DNA of 64,000 bases from Deltaproteobacteria bacterium (GTDB taxonomy: Bacteria > Myxococcota_A > Polyangia > Polyangiales > Ga0077539): assembly GCA_947477565.1 (NCBI GenBank), contig CANJUR010000002.1, positions 62,001-126,000 of the forward strand, read 5' to 3'. This document shows, one piece after another, positions 24,772 through 33,169 of this stretch. Position numbers and translations under genes: made by a program. Every line of letters starts with the position of its first letter. Positions within the stretch are counted from its first letter, which is position 1. The notes beneath the pieces are model-generated. The model did not search any database. It was not told the DNA's origin and was given only the letters and a program-made list of their open reading frames with translations.

Positions 24772-25656
24772 TCAGTCGACCTTGGGTTCGGCTGGAGGCT
24801 GGGCTCCCCGATAATGCTGGCCGGCCAGGCCCGCATCGACGGCCACTGCGGACGGCGCTCGCAACTCGCCGACGTCTGCCGCCGGAATCGCACCGACAGG
24901 AATCGGACCGGTTGGCGCGATGCCACCGCGCCCTTCGAGGAGCACCGCCCGGATGAGTCCGACCATTCGCTGCCGACCCGCCCGGTTGGGATGCAGCCCG
25001 TCGTCGGTAAGCGCGTCGGGGAGGTAACCCTCATCGTCGGCGAGCACCGACGCGTAGTCGATGAGCATGTCGCGACGCATCCGCGCCTGATCACGCACCC
25101 ACTCGTTGAAGCGCCGAATCTTCGGGGTCGCGGTGCCATCTGCCTCTGCGCGATCCCACGCGCGAGAGACCGGCACCGTCGTAGCGAAGACCAACTTGAC
25201 GTGACGCGAGCGCACCTGATCGGCCATCTGTGCGAAGTAAAACTGTGTCTCCTCGAAGGGAGGCGCGTCGGGGAGCAGGTTGATCGCGCACATCTTGATC
25301 ACGACCATCTCCGGTCGGAGCTCAAGGGCATCGGGTTCGAGGCGCAGATACTGCTGCCAGACAAGCTGTCCGGTGTCCCCGCGATTGACGAATGGGACGC
25401 CGGGAAACTCCCCCGCGAGGTCGAGTTGATCAGTGATGCTCGCCCCTAGGAAAACCACTCTTCCAGGGACGACCCCCTCGTTGCGTATGCGCTCGTTTTC
25501 GGCGCGATAGCGCGAACGGTGGGCCGGGTCGCTGTGCAACCCCAGCCAGCGGTCGTGCCACGTCTGCGCATCGCTGCGGTAACGCCAGGCTTTGTAGGAG
25601 ACAACGCCGAGGCCGGTCAGCATCAGGGCCAATGCGCCCTGGAGGAGGCGGTTCAT
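24772..25656 (-). CDS. membrane-anchored SGNH/GDSL hydrolase
   Basis: 294 residues. One N-terminal membrane helix or uncleaved signal (about 4-20), then an SGNH hydrolase fold. Block I is VVFLGASIT, where the nucleophile serine is kept but the Asp of GDS is Ala, as in some family members. Block V DDGLHPN carries the catalytic Asp/His. The oxyanion-hole asparagine is in KMCAIN (block III), which is unusual. It may remove or transfer acyl groups on the exported polysaccharide. First gene of the minus-strand operon, divergent from the barrel-PCP-OPX genes, with which it shares a 119-bp promoter region. Confidence 0.8.
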   Translation of the reverse strand: MNRLLQGALALMLTGLGVVSYKAWRYRSDAQTWHDRWLGLHSDPAHRSRYRAENERIRNEGVVPGRVVFLGASITDQLDLAGEFPGVPFVNRGDTGQLVWQQYLRLEPDALELRPEMVVIKMCAINLLPDAPPFEETQFYFAQMADQVRSRHVKLVFATTVPVSRAWDRAEADGTATPKIRRFNEWVRDQARMRRDMLIDYASVLADDEGYLPDALTDDGLHPNRAGRQRMVGLIRAVLLEGRGGIAPTGPIPVGAIPAADVGELRAPSAVAVDAGLAGQHYRGAQPPAEPKVD

Positions 25657-25775
25657 CGTGGGCGATCACTCCTGCGCGTCGCGACGGATACTCGACATGC
25701 GCAGAGCATCATGCCATATCGCCCGGCGATAGCGGGTGCTCGAAACACCGCACGGAAGGATGTTTCGGACTCACG

Positions 25776-27443
25776 ATGGTTGCCTCAACCCTGGCCCTGG
25801 TGGTGGCGGTGCCCATGCAACTCGCCGCGGCGGCGGGGGTCGAGCTCGCGGGAGGCTACGACTCCACCGTCCTCGATCAACGCACGCTGTCATACGGCGA
25901 CGGTGCGCTCACACGCGGTGCAGTCGATCTACAAATCGGGCACCGAGGAGACACGGTGCGGCAACTGCTGCGCACCCGCGGCGAATATTATTTCACCCAG
26001 GGGGAGGGGCGGAATTTCGACGAGGGCGACTTCGTGTCTCTGACCCGCTACGCCCTCCACATCGAACCGAGCGACGACTGGCTCATCGAGGGTGAAGGCA
26101 GCTACTCACTCGGGCAATCGTCACTGCTACTCGGGCGCGGCGGAAGTCCTTTCCTGTCGTTTCAGCGCGGGATTTTCGGTGAATATACGGGGCAGCTTCG
26201 TGCGCAGCGGAACTTCTCGGAGACCTGGCGAGCCTCACTCCTCGGCGGCATCCTAGGACGCCACGCGGTTGATATCCCCGACAACCTAGCGCGCAACAAC
26301 ATGCTCACGTTTGTGTCAGCCCTCGAGGCCGCACACGACTTCAACGACAACAACGTCGGCATCGCCGCCGCGCGCGGGGAGTACTTCCTCGTCGATGGCT
26401 ACGCGGACTGGGTCCCTCGCATCGTCGGCTACACCGGCTTGCGTCACTTCTTCAGCGATCACACCGCCCTGACGGTTCTTGGCGGCGTGGACTCCCTCGC
26501 CGACCAGAACGACACTTCCAAATTTTTCGTCGGCCCGTACGGCAACGTCGCACTCTCGGTGATGGTCCCGGATGAGCACCTCGCCTTCGGTCTGGGCACC
26601 CGATACGAGTATGCGATCGTCGGCACCACAAACTGCGCGATCCCCGTCCCGTCGGGTGGCGCTTGTCCCACGAGCCGGGTGCTCGCGGGTGGCACCGGCC
26701 GGGTTTGGGGCGGCAACCTCAGCGCCCTGTGGCGTCCCGGCGAAGGGATCGTGTCCTTCACTGCCGACGTCACCGTCGATTACGGCACCTCCGAGAATGC
26801 AGACACCTCCGCGGGCGCACGCCCAGGCGCCACTCAAGAGATTGCTTCAGTCAATCTGTCGGCGCTCGCGGGCGTCCGCTTCATCATCGGGCGACGGCTC
26901 TCGTTCTTCGCTCGTTACAACTTCTTGTATTCCGACATCGATGCGGTGATCCCCGGGGTCATCACGGAGATCGTCCGCCATGTCGGGATGGCCGGGATCA
27001 CCTTCGCGCTCGGCAGCGAGGACGACGGAGTCACCGAGCCACTCATTCCCTACGAAGAACTCGAAGTCCTCCAGGACGCCCATGGCGGTGGAGGGAGCGC
27101 GGCCAGTGCGAGCGGCGGCGGCGGCGAAGATGGCGGGGCCACGAGTGATCCGTTCGACCTCGCATCCCCAGATGAGCCGTCTTCGACTTCCGGCGAAGCG
27201 GGCTCCGGTTGGTTGCCCACGCCGGGCAGCAACGACCCAAACGCACCCGTCGATCCAGAGGCGCCGGTGAATCCAAACGCCCCGCGTCCCCGCAACTCCA
27301 CGCAGCCCACCACACACGGTGGCACCCAACGATCGACCACGCCGGTGAACCATGGCAATGCGCCGGTTGCCCCCGTCTCCCCGCCATCGGGTGAAGCAAC
27401 GGGCGACAACGGCCACGCTACGCAGGGAGAATCCAACCCATGA
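25776..27443 (+). CDS. predicted outer-membrane beta-barrel of polysaccharide export locus (Wzp-like candidate)
   Basis: 555 residues from the ATG at 25776, just before a signal peptide (LALVVAVPMQLAAAAG). The first 400 residues alternate polar and hydrophobic strands with many aromatic positions (YYFTQGEGRNF, FFARYNFLYSD), as in an outer-membrane barrel. The C-terminal 130 residues are low-complexity Gly/Ser/Pro/Asn repeats (APVDPEAPVNPNAP). The stop overlaps the ATG of the PCP gene by 4 bp and the OPX gene follows. In myxobacteria, OPX proteins that lack the outer-membrane helix depend on a separate barrel (WzpX/S/B). The context fits that, but sequence alone cannot confirm it. Confidence 0.65.
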   Translation: MVASTLALVVAVPMQLAAAAGVELAGGYDSTVLDQRTLSYGDGALTRGAVDLQIGHRGDTVRQLLRTRGEYYFTQGEGRNFDEGDFVSLTRYALHIEPSDDWLIEGEGSYSLGQSSLLLGRGGSPFLSFQRGIFGEYTGQLRAQRNFSETWRASLLGGILGRHAVDIPDNLARNNMLTFVSALEAAHDFNDNNVGIAAARGEYFLVDGYADWVPRIVGYTGLRHFFSDHTALTVLGGVDSLADQNDTSKFFVGPYGNVALSVMVPDEHLAFGLGTRYEYAIVGTTNCAIPVPSGGACPTSRVLAGGTGRVWGGNLSALWRPGEGIVSFTADVTVDYGTSENADTSAGARPGATQEIASVNLSALAGVRFIIGRRLSFFARYNFLYSDIDAVIPGVITEIVRHVGMAGITFALGSEDDGVTEPLIPYEELEVLQDAHGGGGSAASASGGGGEDGGATSDPFDLASPDEPSSTSGEAGSGWLPTPGSNDPNAPVDPEAPVNPNAPRPRNSTQPTTHGGTQRSTTPVNHGNAPVAPVSPPSGEATGDNGHATQGESNP

Positions 27444-29017
27444 CCTTGGGAGAAAAGGAAGACCAGCCGCTCTCGATCAAAGACCTTCTGGCCACCTATG
27501 GCGCGCTGGCGCGCCGGGGCTTGCGGTACTGGAAGCGAGGCTTGGCGGTGTTTAGCGTGATCCTGCTAGTCGGGATGGCGTGGGTGGTCACGCGGCCTCG
27601 CACCTACCGCTCCGAGGCACGCTTTCAGGTGCAGGAGCAGGAGCGGGCGGACGGCAATGGCCCGGGTGCCGAAGAGGTGCAGCGCTCGATCGAAAATCGG
27701 CTTTCGCAGGTCTACGGATCGCGAACGAATATCATCTCGCTCATCTCGCGGCTGCATCTTTACCCGCTGTTGCAGGGGAAGACCTCCGACACCAAGCTGG
27801 CCGAACTTTTCTGGGGCGGTCTCGATAGAAACATTCAGGCCGACACGGTGCAGATCGGGTTCAAGTACGGTGATCCTGAGGATGCCCAGCGCGTGGTGCA
27901 GGGGCTGATAGACCTGTTCGTGAATGCCCGGCGAAACACCGCGGTCGAACGGGCGCGCGAGGCGCTACAGACCGTAGACGCCCAGCTACGGCAACTCGAA
28001 GGATCGCTCGCTGAGAGGCAGGACTCGCTCGACCAGTTCGTCATGGCCAACCAGACGATGGTCGAAGACGTTCGGTCGCGGCGCGGCGGGACCCGGATCC
28101 AGATCGGTCCCAACGGCCCCAGCCCCACCCGGCCGCCCGAGGCCAACTCTCGTTCGTCGGAACGAACGCGTCGGCTGCAGGCGCGACTGGCGCAGCTCAA
28201 CGCGAGCCTCGAGTCGATGCGTAACCCGTCACAGCCAAGCGCCCCGACGGCCGACGAGGCACCGGAGCTACAAGCGCTCCGCGAACGGGTGCGCAACAAG
28301 ACCGCGGAAGTCGAGGGCCTTCGGGCGCGCGGCCTCACCCCGGACTACCCCACGCGCGCTGCTGCCGAGCGCGAGTTGCAGGGCATGGTTGCGCAACTCA
28401 ACTCAGCGGTTACCCACCAGCGCGGCGCGCAGCAGTCTGCGCAAAACCTGTCCCAGGCCGAGCGCGAGCAGCGCATCGAGCAGATTAATCGCGAGATTCA
28501 GCAGGCTCGGGCGGAGCTAGTGGACAGCCAGCGTGGGGACAGCGTCGCTCAGGGCGGTGGCCCAACGCCGACTCCGTCCCCTGGCGCGGTGAATCCCCTT
28601 ACCCGTAATAATATCGTCGCAGTTGAGGCGGAGTTTGACAGACTCAGCACCGACGTCACCACGACCCGCACCAGCTACCAGGAGCTCCTCCGTCGCAAGT
28701 TCGACCGTCAGGCCGACATGCGCCGCGCCGAGTTGAGTGGTGGCGAGCAGATTCGCACCCTCGACGCGGCGTCGCGCCCGATCGAGCCCGAGCCTCCGGG
28801 TCGAACCAAAATGGCGATGATCGTCTCCGTGCTTGCGATGATTCTGGCGTTCGGAACGGCTCTGATTTCCGGGTTCATCGACACTCGAATCTACGATCAG
28901 GATGACCTGCGCCGGTGGGGCGAGCTCGCGGAGTTGCCATTCATCCCCGACCTGCACTTCGACGGCATGGGATCGCGCCCCCGTACCGCAGCGCCGACCG
29001 CCCCGCCCTCCGGTTGA
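27440..29017 (+). CDS. Wzz/PCP-type polysaccharide co-polymerase without kinase domain
   Basis: 525-residue inner-membrane chain-length or export regulator. Transmembrane helices are at about 34-52 and 459-480, and a large periplasmic coiled-coil part lies between (about 60-455), rich in Gln, Arg and Ala. The Wzz motif region ahead of the last helix, with a proline-rich ARPIEPEPPGR-type stretch (ASRPIEPEPPGRTK), is present. No Walker motifs follow the second helix, so there is no attached tyrosine kinase; the tail ends after about 45 residues. It overlaps the barrel gene and is followed 60 bp later by the OPX gene. Confidence 0.85.
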   Translation: MTLGEKEDQPLSIKDLLATYGALARRGLRYWKRGLAVFSVILLVGMAWVVTRPRTYRSEARFQVQEQERADGNGPGAEEVQRSIENRLSQVYGSRTNIISLISRLHLYPLLQGKTSDTKLAELFWGGLDRNIQADTVQIGFKYGDPEDAQRVVQGLIDLFVNARRNTAVERAREALQTVDAQLRQLEGSLAERQDSLDQFVMANQTMVEDVRSRRGGTRIQIGPNGPSPTRPPEANSRSSERTRRLQARLAQLNASLESMRNPSQPSAPTADEAPELQALRERVRNKTAEVEGLRARGLTPDYPTRAAAERELQGMVAQLNSAVTHQRGAQQSAQNLSQAEREQRIEQINREIQQARAELVDSQRGDSVAQGGGPTPTPSPGAVNPLTRNNIVAVEAEFDRLSTDVTTTRTSYQELLRRKFDRQADMRRAELSGGEQIRTLDAASRPIEPEPPGRTKMAMIVSVLAMILAFGTALISGFIDTRIYDQDDLRRWGELAELPFIPDLHFDGMGSRPRTAAPTAPPSG

Positions 29018-29077
29018 GACGATCCGCCGGCGCGCGGATTACCCAATGCCCTGTCTGAATATGTTACATCGCGACGC

Positions 29078-29659
29078 ATGCGTGAACCGCGCTCGATCTA
29101 CCTCGCAGTTCTCCTCGCTTTCGCGGGCTGCCGATCTGCCCTCACGGGCCCATGGCCGCCCATCGAGTCCACGGTGCAAGAGTACCGTGTCGGCTCTGGA
29201 GACATCATCCGTATCGCTGTCTTTGGCAACGCTGAGCTTAATACCCGCGTAACGGTTCGACCCGACGGGCGTATCACTCTGCCCCTGCTCAACGAGCTCA
29301 CCGTCGCCGGGAAGACCATCAACGACATCACCCGCGAAATTACCGAGGCCTACCGCCGCTTTGTGCAGGATGCCCGCGTCTCCGTCGTCGTGGAGGAGGT
29401 GCACAGCTACCGCGTGTTCGTGACTGGCAAGGTGATCCGACCGGGGGACTTCGAGTCGCGCATGCCGGTCACCGTGGTACAGGCGTTGGCCCTCGCCGGC
29501 GGTGGCGCACGCGGGGCCAACCTTGATCGCATCATCGTATTGCGGCGCGCCAGCAATGGCCGCGAAGAGCGCTACGAAGTATCAATCAGCGACATCCTCG
29601 AAGGGCAGATGCAACAGAACTTCACGCTGCGCCCGGGAGACACCGTCGTCGTCCCTTGA
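29078..29659 (+). CDS. short Wza/OPX polysaccharide export lipoprotein
   Basis: 193 residues. A lipoprotein signal (LLAFAGC, lipidated Cys at 18) leads into the polysaccharide export domain (YRVGSGDIIRIAVFGNAELNTRVTVRPDGRITLPLLNELTVAGKT is the PES start) and one SLBB repeat (about 110-185, VFVTGKVIRPGDFE...VVQALALAGG). It ends at FTLRPGDTVVVP without the C-terminal amphipathic helix that forms the outer-membrane pore in Wza (379 residues in E. coli). It should form a periplasmic ring that needs a partner for outer-membrane passage, fitting the upstream barrel gene. Confidence 0.92.
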   Translation: MREPRSIYLAVLLAFAGCRSALTGPWPPIESTVQEYRVGSGDIIRIAVFGNAELNTRVTVRPDGRITLPLLNELTVAGKTINDITREITEAYRRFVQDARVSVVVEEVHSYRVFVTGKVIRPGDFESRMPVTVVQALALAGGGARGANLDRIIVLRRASNGREERYEVSISDILEGQMQQNFTLRPGDTVVVP

Positions 29660-29683
29660 TCGCTCCCGCCCGACTCTCACCGC

Positions 29684-29711
29684 GCCCGCCCGGGATCATC
29701 CCCGGGCGGGC
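29684..29711. terminator. strong hairpin between convergent OPX and SlyD genes
   Basis: GCCCGCCCGGG and CCCGGGCGGGC form a perfect 11-bp stem around the 6-nt loop ATCATC. It lies midway between the OPX stop (29659) and the SlyD stop (29733) and can act in both directions. There is no U-tract, so the mechanism may be Rho-assisted. Confidence 0.55.
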
Positions 29712-29732
29712 ACCCGATCACACCAATCGACT

Positions 29733-30221
29733 TCAGTGATGAGCGCCACCGTGGCCGTGCACATGGCCGTGCGCTAGTTCCTCTTCGGAAGCCTCGCGAA
29801 CGGTCTGCACGCTCACATCGAAGTGGAGCTCCTGCCCCGCGAGCGGATGATTGGCATCGAGACTGATCATGTCGCCCTCGATCGCGATCACCCGGAGATG
29901 CAATGGTTCGCCGCCCGGCCCGACGCCCTGCAGTTCGAGGCCCACCTTGGGTTCAGGGTTCTTCGGCAAGCGCCCGCGGGCGACCTTCATGACCATCTCT
30001 TCACGCCACTCGCCGTAGCCATCTTCGGGCTTCACAGTGACCTTCAGATGGGCCCCAGCGGTCTTTCCATGGAGGGCCTCTTCGAGCCCCGCCACGATGT
30101 TGCCGTTCCCATGAAGGTAGACCATCGGCGCGCCCCCTTGCGAGCTGTCAATCACCGCGCCCGCGCCATCGCGCAACGTGTATTCAAAAGCCACCACGGA
30201 ACCATTCGCAATCGTCGTCAT
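29733..30221 (-). CDS. slyD: SlyD-type FKBP peptidyl-prolyl isomerase
   Basis: 162 residues from the ATG at 30221; the upstream frame is not family-like. The FKBP domain (about 1-70 and 120-140) surrounds an IF (insert-in-flap) chaperone domain (about 71-125, VARGRLPKNPEPKVGLELQGVGPGG). The tail EEELAHGHVHGHGGAHH is a histidine-rich metal-binding end, typical of SlyD but short. It assists folding and may deliver nickel, as SlyD does with HypB. Converges with the OPX gene. Confidence 0.9.
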   Translation of the reverse strand: MTTIANGSVVAFEYTLRDGAGAVIDSSQGGAPMVYLHGNGNIVAGLEEALHGKTAGAHLKVTVKPEDGYGEWREEMVMKVARGRLPKNPEPKVGLELQGVGPGGEPLHLRVIAIEGDMISLDANHPLAGQELHFDVSVQTVREASEEELAHGHVHGHGGAHH

Positions 30222-30478
30222 CGTCAGCCTCGTCTCCTCGATGCTCGCGTCGGCAGGCATTACCCGCAGCCGAGCGCAAGTTTCGGCGCAACCTGCCATC
30301 AACCCCCAGCGGCGTCGATGCCGACAACGCCAAACCCCCGTCGAATCCTTGTGGATACAATGTAGGTGTAGTTGGGTGAAGGTACGAAGGATCACGGAGA
30401 TGGTGACACCCGGCAAACCCGTTGGAGGGGGCGCCTGAGGGTGGCCCATACCGTGCGGCCTTCGCGAATGGTGCTCTC

Positions 30479-31333
30479 ATGGAATTGACTCCCTCTCGGA
30501 GACTTGGCAGCGTGATCGCTCTCGTCGTCGTGGCCTCTGCGTCGTTCAGCGCACACGGTGTGGCGCGCGGACCGGACCGCTTGTCGGGCAACGGTTCGGC
30601 GGTCGCCGTCGTGACCCCGCGATCGGCGCCTGCAGTGGTTCCGGCGGCGCCTCCGACGCCGCGCTGTCCTGAAGGAATGGTGCTCGCGGAGGGGGAATAC
30701 TGCACCAACGTTGACCAGCGATGCCTCCGCTGGCTCGATCCCGACACACAGATGCGCTGCGCGGAATTTGCGCCGTCTCGCTGCACCGGGCGACGTCGGT
30801 CGGTCGCAGTTTGCGTTGACCGGTACGAGTACCCCAACCAGCCTGGCGTCCGGCCAGAGGTCATGGTGAGTTGGCACGAGGCCAGTCGCGCATGCGACTC
30901 ACAACAGAAGCGCCTCTGCACCCAGTCGGAATGGACCTTCGCCTGCGAGGGACCGGACATGAACCCTTACCCCGCGGGTTTGCTCCGCGATCCGGGAGTG
31001 TGTCGCATCGACCACCAGACGGTTCGCCCCAACCGACCGCGGTTGAGCAACCCGATGACCACCGCAGACGAGAGCGCGCGGCTCTACGAGGCTGTCCCGT
31101 CGGGCACCATGAACCGCTGCGTCTCCTGGGCAGGCGTCCATGACATGACCGGCAACGCCGACGAGTGGACCATCAACGAGTCCGGCAGGCCGTTCCGGTC
31201 AGCACTGAAGGGCGGATGGTGGGGCCACATCCGCGCACGCTGCCGACCTTCGACCATTTCCCACAACGAGGGCTTCGTCTATTACCAGATCGGCTTCCGC
31301 TGCTGCGCTGACCCGACGGCCTCTACTCCCTGA
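30479..31333 (+). CDS. exported formylglycine-generating-enzyme (SUMF1)-like protein
   Basis: 284 residues from the ATG at 30479. A signal peptide (about 8-28) is followed by a Pro/Ala-rich linker and an FGE-sulfatase domain (about 60-280). The domain shows the family blocks CPEGMVLAEGEYC, VCVDRYEYP, VSWHEASRAC, RLCTQSEWTFACEG, HDMTGNADEWT and GGWWGH. It has many cysteines. Catalytic FGE uses two copper-binding cysteines near the C-terminus; here the end RCCADP has an adjacent pair but I cannot confirm equivalence. No sulfatase gene is adjacent, so it may be a non-catalytic exported relative. Upstream 30222-30478 holds a possible TACAAT -10 element at 30356 only. Confidence 0.85.
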   Translation: MELTPSRRLGSVIALVVVASASFSAHGVARGPDRLSGNGSAVAVVTPRSAPAVVPAAPPTPRCPEGMVLAEGEYCTNVDQRCLRWLDPDTQMRCAEFAPSRCTGRRRSVAVCVDRYEYPNQPGVRPEVMVSWHEASRACDSQQKRLCTQSEWTFACEGPDMNPYPAGLLRDPGVCRIDHQTVRPNRPRLSNPMTTADESARLYEAVPSGTMNRCVSWAGVHDMTGNADEWTINESGRPFRSALKGGWWGHIRARCRPSTISHNEGFVYYQIGFRCCADPTASTP

Positions 31334-31370
31334 GAAATCGAGCGGGTTTAAGCACCGAGACCGCGTTGCT

Positions 31371-31388
31371 GGGGATCGTTCGATCCCC
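31371..31388. terminator. hairpin between convergent FGE-like and phosphoesterase genes
   Basis: GGGGATC-GTTC-GATCCCC, a 7-bp stem with a 4-nt loop, 37 bp past the plus-strand stop. A C-rich tract follows on the plus strand and no U-tract is present. Confidence 0.45.
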
Positions 31389-31414
31389 CCTCCCTCCCCC
31401 AAATACCGCGAGGC

Positions 31415-32308
31415 TTAGTATTCCCCTCGGCCTGCGATGCGGATTCGAGCGGCGGATTGCCGCTCGTCCCACGGTTCACCCTCCCGCCATGCGACCTCGC
31501 CACTCGTGCCCCAGCCGACTTCACGCACGGTTTGCCCTTCGACGTTCATCCAGAGCAAGCCGCCATCCGAGCGAGTCGCCTGATCGAGACACGCCACCCG
31601 GGTGGTCGAGCCATTTTCCCAATAGAGCGTTGCGGCGTGAGGAACATGGATGTGACCGCAGAGCACCCATGGCGGCTGCAACCGGGTGACCAGCAGCGCT
31701 GCGTACGGGTTTCCGACCTGAGGCCAGTGCACCCGTCGGATGCCCCGGGCCCCCACGACAGCCACGGCGCTCTCGACTCCGGCGATGCCGCGAGGCCACT
31801 CGTGAAGTAGGAGCAAGTCCGCACCCGGAATGGCGCAGGCTTGATCGACGTCGTCCTTGCGGAAGTACCCGGCCTGTTTGTTGGTCTCAGCGTTACAGGC
31901 CGGAACCCGCGGGCGCAGATAACGCGTAGGCGCGTAGATACCCGAAAGAAACCCCACCCGAATACCCTCGACGGTGCGCGACCCGGCCCGCCCGAGATAG
32001 GTGACCTTCGTCGCGAGATCGCCACCTTCCGGTATCAGGTCGAGTTCTTCGAAACTCTCGTTGTTGCCCCCCACAAAGTAGAAGGGCCGGGCCATCTCGC
32101 GCTCGCCCGTCGCGTACGCAGCAAACTCCGCTGGCATGTTGCGCTTGGTGGCCTTGCGTCGGTGATCATCGGGCGTCGCGAAAGTCTCGACGTCACCGAC
32201 GCAGAGAACAACCACCACGGGTTCACCACGTGACTGTTCTAGCGCGTCGATCCACTCTTCGACGCGGAAGAATCTTCCGTGCACATCTCCAACCACCGCC
32301 ACGAGCAT
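31415..32308 (-). CDS. Dbr1-like calcineurin-type metallophosphoesterase
   Basis: 297 residues from the ATG at 32308. The phosphoesterase motifs are in order: GDVHG near the N-terminus, CVGDVETF, GGNNESFEELD, LLLLHEWPRG and CGHIHVPH. The block GGNNE...VTYLGRAG...VEGIRVGFLSGIY matches the layout of eukaryotic lariat debranching enzymes (GGNHE, YLG.AG, G..I.GLSGIY) rather than common bacterial phosphodiesterases. The usual GNHE is GNNE here, which removes one metal-site histidine, as reported in some subfamilies. Substrate unknown. No signal peptide, so cytoplasmic. Confidence 0.8.
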   Translation of the reverse strand: MLVAVVGDVHGRFFRVEEWIDALEQSRGEPVVVVLCVGDVETFATPDDHRRKATKRNMPAEFAAYATGEREMARPFYFVGGNNESFEELDLIPEGGDLATKVTYLGRAGSRTVEGIRVGFLSGIYAPTRYLRPRVPACNAETNKQAGYFRKDDVDQACAIPGADLLLLHEWPRGIAGVESAVAVVGARGIRRVHWPQVGNPYAALLVTRLQPPWVLCGHIHVPHAATLYWENGSTTRVACLDQATRSDGGLLWMNVEGQTVREVGWGTSGEVAWREGEPWDERQSAARIRIAGRGEY

Positions 32309-32493
32309 CGCGCTTTTGCCCCACCCTAGCGCACTCGGCGATCGCGCGGGGGTTTGACAAGTCATACCTCGGGCGCGAATGCGCGAAATATTGGAGATTT
32401 TAGTGATTGCGCTCGACGCGCCGACCAGCACCCTGGGAACGTGGAATACCCACCAAACTTAGCCCATGTCCGGAGCTCTGTACGCGCGCACGC

Positions 32494-33108
32494 TCACCGG
32501 TAGCGAGCGAGAGTCTCGACGAATCGCTTCTCCGCGACCTCGAACCAGGCGGCGGGCGCCTCGGCCAGAGTCGCCGCGACTGCCTCTCCCCAGCGCTCCA
32601 GAATGGTTGCTCCCGGGACGTCATTTGCCGTGCGCATCGGGAGGCCGACAGCCTCGACCAGGTCCTGCGCCCTTTCGGTCTCAAGGAGCGCGAGGCCACT
32701 GCGCAGGGCGGCACGCACCCGCTCCGCTTCGATCTCCGAAAATACCGGGTCGGCGGGGGTGCGGTGCACTTCGAAATAGCGCCGCAGAAGTAAGCCCGCG
32801 CCGTACGTGCGATAAACGTTGTTGACGGCGTCCACCGTTCGGCCCCCAGGGACGAAACGCTCAAACACCCAGCGCACGCCCTGGACGACGTTGCCGCGGA
32901 TCGTAGCCGTCTCCTCGATGTCGACGAGGATGCGGCGGGCTCCATGGGTCAGCACCACCCCATAGCTTCGAGCAAGACGATCGATCATCGCTGCGCGGAG
33001 GGTGCGTACCACCGGAAGGTCGATCAAGGGAGGCAGTCCGAGCCGCGCGATCCCCGCGAGGAAGCCGTACATCGCCAGCACCGAATCGCTCTGCGCGCGT
33101 TCGCTCAT
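32494..33108 (-). CDS. unknown protein divergent from cytochrome P450
   Basis: 204 residues from the ATG at 33108. Mostly helical, with a central hydrophobic region (about 12-45, LAGIARLGLPPLIDL) and a second one near GAGLLLRRYFEVH. Neither is clearly transmembrane. No family recognised. The 185-bp gap to the phosphoesterase gene (32309-32493) contains a TTGACA at about 32355 on the plus strand without a good -10. The gene diverges from P450 across a 61-bp gap that must contain both promoters. Confidence 0.6.
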   Translation of the reverse strand: MSERAQSDSVLAMYGFLAGIARLGLPPLIDLPVVRTLRAAMIDRLARSYGVVLTHGARRILVDIEETATIRGNVVQGVRWVFERFVPGGRTVDAVNNVYRTYGAGLLLRRYFEVHRTPADPVFSEIEAERVRAALRSGLALLETERAQDLVEAVGLPMRTANDVPGATILERWGEAVAATLAEAPAAWFEVAEKRFVETLARYR

Positions 33109-33169
33109 GTCCGCAACCGTACCCGACCGCTCTGGAAGCCGCGAGCAGGGACCGCTAGGGTGCGACGCC

